A stretch of DNA of 64,000 nt from Bradyrhizobium vignae (lineage in GTDB: Bacteria > Pseudomonadota > Alphaproteobacteria > Rhizobiales > Xanthobacteraceae), in the NCBI RefSeq assembly GCF_004114425.1, contig NZ_RDQF01000010.1, positions 62,001 through 126,000 on the forward strand, read 5' to 3'. Positions 34,997-43,707 of the stretch are shown here, one piece after another. The notes under the pieces were generated by a model, which saw only the letters and a program-made list of their open reading frames with translations, made no database searches and was not told the origin of the DNA. The position numbers and the translations under genes were made by a program. The first letter of the stretch is position 1; each line of letters starts with the position of its first letter.

Positions 34997-36808
34997 TCAG
35001 CTATCCACCTTCAGCGCGGCGATGAAGGCTTCCTGCGGGATGTCGACCTTGCCGAACTGCCGCATCTTCTTCTTGCCTTCCTTCTGCTTCTCCAGAAGTT
35101 TTCGTTTGCGCGTGATGTCGCCGCCGTAGCACTTTGCGGTGACGTCCTTGCGCAGCGCGCGGACCGTCTCGCGGGCGATCACCTTGCCGCCGATCGCCGC
35201 CTGGATCGGGATCTGGAACATGTGCGGCGGGATCAGCTCCTTCATCTTCTCGACCATGGCGCGGCCGCGCCCTTCCGCGCGGGTGCGGTGGACCAGCATC
35301 GAGAGCGCATCGACCGGCTCGGCATTGACCAGGATCTGCATCTTGACGAGATCGGCCGGCTTGTAGTCGGTCAGGTGATAGTCGAACGAGGCGTAGCCTT
35401 TGGAGACCGATTTCAGGCGGTCGTAGAAATCGAACACGACCTCGTTGAGCGGCAGGTCGTATTTCACCATGGCGCGGGAGCCGACGTAAGTGAGCTCCTT
35501 CTGCGAGCCGCGGCGGTCCTGGCACAGCTTCAGCACGCTGCCGAGATATTCGTCGGGCGTGAGGATCGTCGCCTCGATCCAGGGCTCGTCGATCTCGGCG
35601 ATCTTGACCACGTCGGGCATGTCGACGGGATTGTGGATCTCGATCTCCTGGCCGTCGGTGAGCTTCATCTTGTAGATGACGCTCGGCGCGGTCGCGATCA
35701 GGTTGAGATCGAATTCGCGCGATAGCCGCTCCTGGATGATTTCGAGGTGAAGCAAGCCGAGGAAGCCGCAGCGGAAGCCGAAGCCGAGCGCGGCTGACGT
35801 CTCCATCTCGAAGGAGAAGCTGGCGTCGTTGAGGCGCAGCTTGCCCATCGCCGCGCGCAGTGTCTCGAAGTCATCCGCATCGACCGGGAATAGGCCGCAG
35901 AACACCACGGGGATCGCCGGCTTGAAGCCGGGCAGCATCTCGGCGACCGGCTTCCTGTCGTCGGTGATGGTGTCGCCGACGCGGGTGTCGGCGACTTCCT
36001 TGATCGCGGCGGTGATGAAGCCGATCTCGCCGGGACCGAGTTCGTCGACCTGCTGCATCTTCGGCGTGAAGAAGCCGACGCGCTCGACATCGTAGGCCGC
36101 GCCGGTGCCCATCATGCGCACGCGCTGGCCCTTCCTCATCGTGCCGTCGACGATGCGCACCAGCACGACGACGCCGAGATAGACATCGTACCAGCTGTCG
36201 ACCAGGAGCGCCTTGAGCGTCGCGTCGCGGTCGCCCTTCGGCGGCGGCAGACGGGTGACGATGGCTTCAAGCACGTCGGGAACGCCGAGGCCGGTCTTGG
36301 CCGAGATCATCACCGCGTCGGAGGCATCGATGCCGATGACGTCCTCGATCTGCTGCTTGACCTTCTCGGGCTCGGCCGCGGGGAGGTCGACCTTGTTCAG
36401 GACCGGGACGATCTCGTGATTGTTGTCCAGCGCCTGGTAGACGTTGGCGAGCGTCTGCGCCTCGACGCCCTGGCTGGCGTCGACGACGAGCAGGGAACCC
36501 TCGCAGGCCGCCAGCGACCGCGAGACCTCGTAGGCGAAGTCGACATGGCCGGGCGTATCCATCAGGTTGAAGATGTAATCCTTGCCGTCCTTGGCGCGGT
36601 ACTGCAGGCGCACCGTCTGCGCCTTGATGGTGATGCCGCGCTCGCGCTCGATGTCCATGGAATCGAGCACCTGCTCCTTGCCCGCCATCTCGCGGTCGGA
36701 GAGACCGCCGGTCATCTGGATCAGGCGGTCGGCCAGCGTCGATTTGCCATGGTCGATATGGGCGACGATGGAGAAGTTGCGGATGTTGGAAATGGGGACG
36801 GTCGTCAT
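34997..36808 (-). CDS. lepA: Elongation factor 4 (ribosome back-translocase)
   Basis: The 603-aa GTPase has G1 [10 protein letters not shown]3 DTPGHVDF and G4 NKVDLP, EF-G-like domains II, III and V, and the LepA-specific C-terminal domain ([20 protein letters not shown] then [18 protein letters not shown]). It acts on stalled or mistranslocated ribosomes. ATG 36808 ([11 protein letters not shown]) is chosen; the frame extends to 36847. It is divergent from the GT39 gene. Confidence 0.95.
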   Translation of the reverse strand: MTTVPISNIRNFSIVAHIDHGKSTLADRLIQMTGGLSDREMAGKEQVLDSMDIERERGITIKAQTVRLQYRAKDGKDYIFNLMDTPGHVDFAYEVSRSLAACEGSLLVVDASQGVEAQTLANVYQALDNNHEIVPVLNKVDLPAAEPEKVKQQIEDVIGIDASDAVMISAKTGLGVPDVLEAIVTRLPPPKGDRDATLKALLVDSWYDVYLGVVVLVRIVDGTMRKGQRVRMMGTGAAYDVERVGFFTPKMQQVDELGPGEIGFITAAIKEVADTRVGDTITDDRKPVAEMLPGFKPAIPVVFCGLFPVDADDFETLRAAMGKLRLNDASFSFEMETSAALGFGFRCGFLGLLHLEIIQERLSREFDLNLIATAPSVIYKMKLTDGQEIEIHNPVDMPDVVKIAEIDEPWIEATILTPDEYLGSVLKLCQDRRGSQKELTYVGSRAMVKYDLPLNEVVFDFYDRLKSVSKGYASFDYHLTDYKPADLVKMQILVNAEPVDALSMLVHRTRAEGRGRAMVEKMKELIPPHMFQIPIQAAIGGKVIARETVRALRKDVTAKCYGGDITRKRKLLEKQKEGKKKMRQFGKVDIPQEAFIAALKVDS

Positions 36809-36922
36809 GGGCGCGGGATACCACTCACATCCCCGTGCGGCAACCATATTGCTGTATTTTCAGGGCCTTTCTTCACGCCAAGCTGATTCCACGGACGCCC
36901 AAAACGCGCTAGCAAGCGGCCC

Positions 36923-38548
36923 ATGTCCACGACCTCTCTTCCCACTGCCGGAGCGCGGGCGAAGACCCGCCTGGGTTACAACCGCTTCCGCGCCTGGCTG
37001 GTTGCCTGCGCGATCCGTCCCGAGGCCCGTCTGTGGCTGGTGATCCAGCTCGCCATCCTGCATGCGGTGCTCTGGACCTTCATCCTGATCAATCTCAAGG
37101 CGGCGCAGGACGTTCACATGGACGTCGCAGAAGCCTGGGGCTGGGGCCAGAAATTCCTGTGGGGCTACGGCAAGCACCCGCCGCTGTCGGGCTGGGTCGC
37201 CGGCCTTTGGTTCAAGGCGTTCCCGGCGGCGGATTGGGCGACCTATGCGCTGGCGATGGCGACGGTGAGCGGCGGCATGGTGATCTGCTGGCTCGTGAGC
37301 TTGCGCGTGGTGGACGCGCGGCGCGCGTTCCTGGTCGTCATGATGATCGCACTCTACCCGATCTTCAATTTCAAGGGTTTCAAGTACAATCCGGACCTGC
37401 TCCAGCTCGTCACGTTGCCGCTCCTGGTGCTCGCTTATCTCAATGCGTTCGAGAAACGGAGCTGGCAATCCGGAGTCTTCCTTGGCCTTGCCGGCGCGCT
37501 GGCGCTGATGACCAAATATTGGGTGCTGACCATGATCGGCGCCATCGGCCTTGCCGCGCTGATCCATCCCGACCGGCTGCGCTTCCTGTCGTCGCCGGCG
37601 CCATGGGTCGCGATCGCGACGATGGTCGTGGCGATGATCCCGCACATCGTCTGGCTGGCGGATGCGCATTTCGTGCCGCTGATCTATGCCGGGGACACCT
37701 ACAGCCTTCAGGACAAGAGCCAGGTGCATCAGCTCGTCGCCGGCTATGCTCTGCATAACGTCGCGCTGCTGGCATTGCCGGTGGCGCTCGCGGCGCTGGC
37801 CATGGCGCTGGTGCCGCCCTGGGTCAAATTGCTGCTGCGCGCGCCCACGCGCATCGTCACGCGCGCCTGGGCGCGCGGCGCCAATGCAGGCGTCGATCTC
37901 TCGCAGGCGCTGAACGTCTGGATTGTCCAGGTCATCGTCGCGGTCGGCCCGCCGCTCGGCGCGCTCGCCTTCAGCATCTACTTGAAGACCGATTGGGGCA
38001 TCTCGCTGTTCTTCCTGGTGCCGCTGGCGCTGGTCGCGATTCCCGCGCTGCGGGTGCAGAGCGCGGTGCTGTTCAACATCGCCGCGATCTGGCTCGTGCT
38101 CAGCGTCGCGACGCTTGCCGCCTCGCCCTGGATCGCCGCGCGCGAGATGGCGGCCAATGCCGGCAACACCGCGACCTATGGCGCGCGCTCCGAGCTGGCG
38201 CGCAAACTGACGCAGGAGTGGCACATGCGCTTTGCCTCGCGCTGGGCCGTCGTCGCCGGCACCATGGAGTCGATCCAGCCGATGGTGTTCTACAGCCCGG
38301 ATCATCCGTCCGCGTTCACGCCGAACGAGCCGTGGAGTTCGGGTCTGACGTCACTCGACGACGTCAGGACGTATGGATTCATCGGCGTGTTCGATCCGAC
38401 CGACGAACGCCTGCCCAAGTTCGAGAAATGGGTATCCGAGACCGCGCCGAACGCCGAGCGCATGGTGATGTCGACGCGCCGCTTCACCCACGGCAAGGCC
38501 GGCCCGTCGATGAGCTGGAACATTTACATCGCGCCACCGGGGAAGTGA
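36923..38548 (+). CDS. Glycosyltransferase family 39 membrane protein (ArnT-like)
   Basis: A 541-aa inner-membrane protein with about ten to eleven hydrophobic segments. The first periplasmic loop has the GT39-type acidic motif (AAQDVHMDVAEAWGWGQKF), followed by GKHPPLSGW and NPDLLQLVTLPLLVLAYL. Relatives such as ArnT transfer a sugar from a polyprenyl carrier to lipid A or proteins. The acceptor here is unknown. The C-terminal 150 residues form a soluble periplasmic domain. The gene stands alone. Confidence 0.82.
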   Translation: MSTTSLPTAGARAKTRLGYNRFRAWLVACAIRPEARLWLVIQLAILHAVLWTFILINLKAAQDVHMDVAEAWGWGQKFLWGYGKHPPLSGWVAGLWFKAFPAADWATYALAMATVSGGMVICWLVSLRVVDARRAFLVVMMIALYPIFNFKGFKYNPDLLQLVTLPLLVLAYLNAFEKRSWQSGVFLGLAGALALMTKYWVLTMIGAIGLAALIHPDRLRFLSSPAPWVAIATMVVAMIPHIVWLADAHFVPLIYAGDTYSLQDKSQVHQLVAGYALHNVALLALPVALAALAMALVPPWVKLLLRAPTRIVTRAWARGANAGVDLSQALNVWIVQVIVAVGPPLGALAFSIYLKTDWGISLFFLVPLALVAIPALRVQSAVLFNIAAIWLVLSVATLAASPWIAAREMAANAGNTATYGARSELARKLTQEWHMRFASRWAVVAGTMESIQPMVFYSPDHPSAFTPNEPWSSGLTSLDDVRTYGFIGVFDPTDERLPKFEKWVSETAPNAERMVMSTRRFTHGKAGPSMSWNIYIAPPGK

Positions 38549-38656
38549 GGCTGTCGTCGTTCCGGGGCACGCCAAGCGTGAACCCGGAAGCTCGCGATTC
38601 CCCGGTGCGCAATTGCGCACCTGAGGTCTGGTGCTGTCGCACCATCCCGGAATGAC
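38549..38656. repeat. Palindromic repeat after the GT39 gene
   Basis: The segment is bounded by GTCGTTCCGGG (about 38553-38563) and CCCGGAATGAC (about 38645-38655), which pair with one mismatch. It contains the perfect 18-base palindrome GGTGCGCAATTGCGCACC at 38604-38621. It separates the convergent GT39 and HPr genes and could terminate both. Confidence 0.65.
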
Positions 38657-38665
38657 GTTGGGGTC

Positions 38666-38983
38666 CTAAACCCCTTCCTCGTTGAACTTGCTCTCGACGA
38701 GCTCGGTGATCGCCGCGAGCGCGGCTTCGGCGTCAGTACCCGCCGCCGACACCGTGATCGTCGTGCCAGGACCAGCGGCCAGCATCATCAGGCCCATGAT
38801 CGAGGTGCCGCCGACGGTCTCGCCGCCGCGCGTCACCCACACCTGCGCGTTGAAGCGCTCGACCGCCTGGACGAACTTCGCCGAGGCGCGCGCATGCAGG
38901 CCGCGCTTGTTGATGATCAGAAGCTCCTTGGAGATCGCGCCCGCGGGCGCGCCCGTCCCCGCTTGTGGCGCCTCGTCGCTCAT
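38666..38983 (-). CDS. HPr-family phosphocarrier of the PTS-Ntr system
   Basis: The 105-aa protein has the HPr active site NKRGLHARASAKFV (phosphorylated His) and the regulatory Ser motif GGTSIMGLMMLAAG that HPr kinase targets. In alphaproteobacteria HPr passes phosphate between EI-Ntr and EIIA proteins for regulation rather than sugar import. It overlaps the EIIA gene by 4 bases. An N-terminal extension of about 18 residues precedes the domain. Confidence 0.92.
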   Translation of the reverse strand: MSDEAPQAGTGAPAGAISKELLIINKRGLHARASAKFVQAVERFNAQVWVTRGGETVGGTSIMGLMMLAAGPGTTITVSAAGTDAEAALAAITELVESKFNEEGV

Positions 38984-39381
38984 TTGCCGGCGAGCACGCG
39001 GCTGGCGATGGTGACGTATTTGCGGCCCGCTTCCTGGGCCATCGCGATCGCGTCCGGCAGCGGACGTTCCTCGCGCACCTTGGCGAGCTTCACCAGCATG
39101 GGCAGGTTGATGCCCGCGAGCACTTCGACCTTGGGCCGGCTCATGCAGGATATTGCGAGGTTCGACGGTGTGCCGCCGAACATGTCGGTGAGGATCGCAA
39201 CGCCGTCGCCGGAATCGACGCGGTTAACCGCCTCGATGATGTCGCTTCGGCAGAGATCGGAATCATCCTCGGCGCCGATCGTGATCGCTTCGATTTGCTT
39301 TTGTGGGCCCATGACATGTTCAAGCGCTGCCTTGAATTCGTCGGCAAGGCGCCCGTGGGTCACAAGTACTAGACCAATCAT
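38980..39381 (-). CDS. Mannose-type EIIA (PTS regulatory component)
   Basis: This 133-aa EIIA-Man domain begins MIGLVLVTHGRLADEFKAAL, where the His of THG is the phosphorylation site, and contains AILTDMFGGTPSNLAI. No EIIB, EIIC or EIID sugar-transport subunits are encoded nearby, so it is a stand-alone regulator in the phosphorelay with HPr. ATG 39381 follows GAGGAG; the frame extends to 39510. It sits between HPr and HPr kinase genes as in other rhizobia. Confidence 0.9.
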   Translation of the reverse strand: MIGLVLVTHGRLADEFKAALEHVMGPQKQIEAITIGAEDDSDLCRSDIIEAVNRVDSGDGVAILTDMFGGTPSNLAISCMSRPKVEVLAGINLPMLVKLAKVREERPLPDAIAMAQEAGRKYVTIASRVLAGK

Positions 39382-39514
39382 CGGAAAACTCCTCGCGGGC
39401 GCTTTTGGTGCACCGCACGAACGCGCCACTTTGACCATCCAGAGCCCCCGCGCAAGAGGGGATGTTGCGTATCTCCCTGAATATAGACGGATGGATAAGG
39501 GGAGCTGCACCGGT

Positions 39515-40039
39515 CTATTCGGTCGCGATAGTGGGCTTCATATGGTTACCATTTCCCTTCAAACAATCGCCAGAAGGGTTAACCGAAGATGAACTCTTGG
39601 TAGTGGTCAAGGCCGCAACAACCAAGGGGAGGGGCGAATAGTCGCGGGGGACCGGGATTCGCGGTATTTCGACACCAGAAATGCTGGTTTTCAGGGATTC
39701 GGCCGCAGGCAGGCGCTCCGCATCCGCCACATTCAGATCGACCACGAGGCCGATGGTCGCACGCTCCACGAAGTCGCAGCGGCGGATTCCTAAGCCCCGG
39801 ATCTCGATCAGACCAGCCAATGCCGGCACAGGGCGGACCTCAATTTCATGGCCGACTGTCGCCAGATGGACACGGTCATCACCGACCAGAACGGCCCTGT
39901 CCACAACGCCCGACCGGCCTGCCATGATCAAATCGAAGGCAAGGCGCGACTTGCCGGATCCCGAGGGCCCGCGGATCAGCACGGCAAAAGTCCCGACCTT
40001 GACGGCGGAGGCGTGAACGCTGGGCCCGCCGTCGCTCAT
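39515..40039 (-). CDS. hprK: HPr kinase/phosphorylase, short alphaproteobacterial form
   Basis: The 174-aa protein consists only of the C-terminal catalytic domain of HprK, with Walker A RGPSGSGKSRLAFDL and GLIEIRGLGI, the HprK signature. The N-terminal domain of the Gram-positive enzyme (about 310 aa in total) is absent, as is usual in alphaproteobacteria. It phosphorylates HPr on Ser. The start overlaps the stop of the sensor kinase gene by 4 bases, which couples it to ChvG. Confidence 0.9.
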   Translation of the reverse strand: MSDGGPSVHASAVKVGTFAVLIRGPSGSGKSRLAFDLIMAGRSGVVDRAVLVGDDRVHLATVGHEIEVRPVPALAGLIEIRGLGIRRCDFVERATIGLVVDLNVADAERLPAAESLKTSISGVEIPRIPVPRDYSPLPLVVAALTTTKSSSSVNPSGDCLKGNGNHMKPTIATE

Positions 40040-41832
40040 AGGGCCGGCAGCCTCACCACGAAGCGCGCACCGGCAACCGTCGGAGCTCCGTCGGCATCGA
40101 GCGGGCCAGGACGGTTCTCCGCCCAGATGCGTCCGCCATGGGCGTCGACGATCTGCTTGGAGATCGACAGGCCGAGGCCGGAATTCTGGCCAAAGCCCTG
40201 ATGCGGACGGTCGGTGTAGAAGCGCTCGAAGATGCGCTCCAGCGCGTCGTCGCGAATGCCGGGGCCTTCATCGTCGACCACGATCTCGATCTCGCCGCGC
40301 ATGCGGCGGCAGGTGAGGCGCACCTTGCTGCCGGCTTCCGAGAACGATTGTGCATTGGAGAGCAGATTGGAAATCACTTGCCCGAGCCGAGAATCGTGAC
40401 CCATCACGGAGAAAGTGTCGGTCGGGCTGCGGCCCTCGAAGCGCGTCTCGACCGCGACGTCGTGGCCGAGCTTGGTTTCATTGGCGACGGACGCCAGCGT
40501 CGTCAGCAGGCGGCGCAGGTCGACCGGGATGGCGTCCTGGCGCTGCAATTCGGCATCGAGTCGGCTGGCGTCGGAGATGTCGGAGATCAGCCGGTCGAGC
40601 CGCTTGACGTCGTGCTCGATCACCTCGAGCAGGCGTGCGCGGCTGCTCTCGTTGCGGGCCAGCGGCAGCGTCTCGACCGCCGAGCGCAACGAGGTCAGCG
40701 GGTTCTTCAATTCATGGGCGACGTCGGCGGCGAACATCTCGATCGCCTCGATGCGGCTGTAGAGCGCGCTGGTCATGTCGCGCAGCGCGCCGGAGAGGTG
40801 GCCGATCTCGTCGCGGCGGCGGGTGAAATCGGGAATCTCGATGCGCGCCTTGATGCGGCGGCGGACGCGCTCGGCGCTGTCGGCGAGCCGGCGCACGGGC
40901 CCGGCGATCGTGCTCGCCAGCAAGAGCGACAGCATGATCATGACGGCGGCGGCGACGCCGCCGACCTTCAGGATCGCGAGACGCTCGGCCGTGACCATCT
41001 GGTCGATGTCGTCACCTTGCGTCGACAGCATCAGCGCGCCGTGGATTGCGCGCGAGCGGAGCACGGGGACCGCGACGGACACGATCACCTCGCCGCGCGC
41101 ATTGACCCGCACCATCGAACGCTTCTGGCCCTGAAGAGCGTCGCCCACCTCCGCATAGCCGTTGCCGTTCTCGGGCCCGAGCTCGCGATAGAGCGGCAGA
41201 TCGCCGCGGTTCAGCCAGGTACGCACCGCGACCATGCCGCGCTCGACGATGCCGGGCTTCTCGGCCGGCGGCGGCAGGTCGTAGCGCAGCACGTTTTCGA
41301 GGTTGCGGCTGTCGAGCAGCAGGCTGCCGTTCGGATCGTAGATGCGGGCGCGCGTCTTGGTCGGCGAGATCAGCGTGCGCAGCACCGGCGCCACGCGCTC
41401 CGGATTGATCGGGAAGTCCAGCGGCGAATATTCGTCCGAGCCGCCATAGGTCTCGCCCGGCTTGAGGTCGAGCAGCCTGTCGGGATCGATGGTGATGGCG
41501 TTGGTCTGCACCGTGGCGGAGGCCGCGATCGCGCCGGCGATGATCTCGGCCTGGACCAGCAGGCTCTGCGCGCGCGCGTCGATCAGGCCGGCGCGGAATT
41601 GCGACAGGTACAGGATGCTCGCCACCAGTGCGACGAGACCGGCGAGGTTGAGCGAGACGATGCGGCGGGTCAGGCTCGAGAAGGACAGCGCAAAGAAGAA
41701 CTGCCCGGCGCGCTTCAGCCAGTTCAGCGGCCGCCAGCCCTGCGGCTTATCATCGGTGACGTGGTCCGGAACGCCGTCGGATACGAGATCCCCGGCGCTC
41801 TGGTTTGGGTCAGGCTGCGTTCGGTCAAGCAA
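40036..41832 (-). CDS. chvG: ChvG-type sensor histidine kinase
   Basis: The 598-aa kinase has two membrane helices (about 58-78 and 285-310) flanking a periplasmic sensor domain, a HAMP region, the His box AADVAHELKNPLTSLR and the ATP-binding motifs NLLSNAQSFS, DDEGPGIRDD and GQNSGLGLSIS. It is the ChvG/ExoS/BvrS sensor for acid and envelope state, which controls exopolysaccharide, motility and symbiosis genes in rhizobia. The frame opens with TTG 41832, and the exact start is uncertain. Its gene is followed by overlapping hprK. Confidence 0.92.
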   Translation of the reverse strand: MLDRTQPDPNQSAGDLVSDGVPDHVTDDKPQGWRPLNWLKRAGQFFFALSFSSLTRRIVSLNLAGLVALVASILYLSQFRAGLIDARAQSLLVQAEIIAGAIAASATVQTNAITIDPDRLLDLKPGETYGGSDEYSPLDFPINPERVAPVLRTLISPTKTRARIYDPNGSLLLDSRNLENVLRYDLPPPAEKPGIVERGMVAVRTWLNRGDLPLYRELGPENGNGYAEVGDALQGQKRSMVRVNARGEVIVSVAVPVLRSRAIHGALMLSTQGDDIDQMVTAERLAILKVGGVAAAVMIMLSLLLASTIAGPVRRLADSAERVRRRIKARIEIPDFTRRRDEIGHLSGALRDMTSALYSRIEAIEMFAADVAHELKNPLTSLRSAVETLPLARNESSRARLLEVIEHDVKRLDRLISDISDASRLDAELQRQDAIPVDLRRLLTTLASVANETKLGHDVAVETRFEGRSPTDTFSVMGHDSRLGQVISNLLSNAQSFSEAGSKVRLTCRRMRGEIEIVVDDEGPGIRDDALERIFERFYTDRPHQGFGQNSGLGLSISKQIVDAHGGRIWAENRPGPLDADGAPTVAGARFVVRLPAL

Positions 41833-41953
41833 TGCTTACGCCCGCGTTAGGACAGGCCGTGCGAAGGTCCCCCCGCATCCTAGAGCGATCCTGGCCCCGA
41901 TGGAACGAGAACCGGAGATGCTCTCTCGATCGTCGTGGAGGGCGCCCGCCGCC

Positions 41954-42655
41954 TCAGGCTTCCTTGAAACGGTAGCCGACGCCGTAAAGCGTCTCGATCA
42001 TCTCGAACTCGTTGTCGACCACCTTGAACTTCTTGCGCAGCCGCTTGATGTGGCTGTCGATGGTACGGTCGTCGACATAGACCTGGTCGTCATAGGCGGC
42101 GTCCATCAACGCGTTGCGGCTCTTCACCACGCCGGGCCGGGTCGCGAGCGCCTGCAGGATCAGGAATTCGGTGACGGTCAGCGTCACCGGCTCGTTCTTC
42201 CAGGTGCAGGTATGGCGTTCCGGATCCATGCGCAAAAGGCCGCGGTCGAGCGCCTTGGCGTCGTTCTCCTTGGGCGCGACGGTCGGGTCCTTCGGCGCCG
42301 AACGGCGCAGCACCGCCTTGACGCGCTCGACCAGAAGGCGCTGCGAGAACGGTTTACGGATGAAGTCGTCGGCGCCCATCTTGAGGCCGAACAGCTCGTC
42401 GATCTCTTCGTCCTTGGAGGTGAGGAAGATCACCGGCAGGTCCGATTTCTGCCTGAGACGACGCAGCGTCTCCATGCCGTCCATGCGCGGCATCTTGATG
42501 TCGAGGATGGCAAGATCGGGCTGGGTGGTGCGAAAACCGTCGAGCGCGGAGGCACCGTCGGTGTAGGTCATGATGCGGTAGCCTTCGGCTTCCAGCGCGA
42601 TCGAGACGGATGTGAGAATGTTGCGGTCGTCGTCGACCAAAGCGATTGTGGGCAT
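41954..42655 (-). CDS. chvI: ChvI-type OmpR-family response regulator
   Basis: This 233-aa regulator has an acidic triad (VDDD), phosphorylation site Asp52 in [12 protein letters not shown] and a C-terminal winged helix ([44 protein letters not shown]). It is the partner of ChvG, 121 bases upstream of that gene. ATG 42655 is chosen because the receiver domain starts there; the frame reaches 42793. Confidence 0.94.
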   Translation of the reverse strand: MPTIALVDDDRNILTSVSIALEAEGYRIMTYTDGASALDGFRTTQPDLAILDIKMPRMDGMETLRRLRQKSDLPVIFLTSKDEEIDELFGLKMGADDFIRKPFSQRLLVERVKAVLRRSAPKDPTVAPKENDAKALDRGLLRMDPERHTCTWKNEPVTLTVTEFLILQALATRPGVVKSRNALMDAAYDDQVYVDDRTIDSHIKRLRKKFKVVDNEFEMIETLYGVGYRFKEA

Positions 42656-42868
42656 GAGCCTCTGCTTTCTGCTTTCCGTTTGGGTCGTGGCTTGAAACGG
42701 CGAGCAATCAGTGATGCGCCGCATACATGGGTGCCGAACTCGGCATTCGAACCTTGTCACCGAGCAATGCAAGCTGGGCTGAAGTGTGACCAAGTTCCAC
42801 GAAACACGGCAGATTCGCCGCGTCTCGACCCGTAACCGGGCCCCCGTTTACCCGAAACAAGGCCCCCC

Positions 42869-43645
42869 ATGCAACCACCTGACCCGAGAAAGCCGATGCA
42901 ACCGACCCCGGATTTCGACCCCGCAAAGCTCGCCAAATCGCTGCTGAGGCGATCCCGGCAGGGCGCGCTGGCGACGCTGATGGCCGGCAGCGGCGATCCC
43001 TATTGTTCCCTGGTCAATCTCGCCAGCCACCCCGATGGCTCGCCGATCCTCCTGATCTCGCGCCTCGCCGTGCACACCCGGAACATCCTCGCAGACAGCC
43101 GGGTCTCGCTGATGCTGGACGAGCGCGCGGCCGGCGATCCCCTGGAAGGTGCCCGGATCATGCTGTCAGGCCGCGCGGAACAGGCCGCCGCGAACAAGGA
43201 TCTGCTCCAGCGACGGTATCTCAGTGCCCATCCGTCGGCAGAGGGCTTTGTTTCCTTTAAGGATTTCTCCTTCTTCCTGATCCGGCCCACGGGAACTCAT
43301 CTGGTCGCGGGTTTCGGCCGGATCATCGACCTCAAGCCTGAGCAATTCCTGACGGACCTCACCGGCGCCGAGGACCTGCTGGCCGCGGAAGAGGGCGCCG
43401 TGGAGCACATGAACGCCGACCATCGCGATGCCATGAACCTCTATGCAACAAAGCTCCTCGGCGGCGCCGCGGGGGATTGGCGCTGCACCGGCTGTGACCC
43501 TGAAGGCCTCGACATGCAGGACGGCCGAACGACACTGCGGCTGGAGTTCCCGGAGCGGGTGACGGATGGCACGGGCTTGCGCAAGATGCTGGTCCGCCTC
43601 GCTGGCGAAGCGCGCATGAAGGTGGACCAGAGCGCAACAGATTGA
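42869..43645 (+). CDS. HugZ-like pyridoxamine-oxidase-fold protein with DUF2470
   Basis: The 258-aa protein has a split-barrel flavin/heme-binding domain (LLRRSRQGALATLMAGSGDP, LISRLAVHTRNILADSRVSL) and a C-terminal DUF2470 domain (EEGAVEHMNADHRDAMNLYA). This layout is that of HugZ-type heme-degrading or heme-storage proteins. An in-frame ATG also lies at 42896. It is divergent from chvI. A typical heme-uptake neighbour is not present. Confidence 0.85.
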   Translation: MQPPDPRKPMQPTPDFDPAKLAKSLLRRSRQGALATLMAGSGDPYCSLVNLASHPDGSPILLISRLAVHTRNILADSRVSLMLDERAAGDPLEGARIMLSGRAEQAAANKDLLQRRYLSAHPSAEGFVSFKDFSFFLIRPTGTHLVAGFGRIIDLKPEQFLTDLTGAEDLLAAEEGAVEHMNADHRDAMNLYATKLLGGAAGDWRCTGCDPEGLDMQDGRTTLRLEFPERVTDGTGLRKMLVRLAGEARMKVDQSATD

Positions 43646-43707
43646 ACGCCGCCGCCCATCGCTGCGACCCAGATCGTAACCGGTCCGGGTCGGCAGCGAG
43701 AGGGTTC

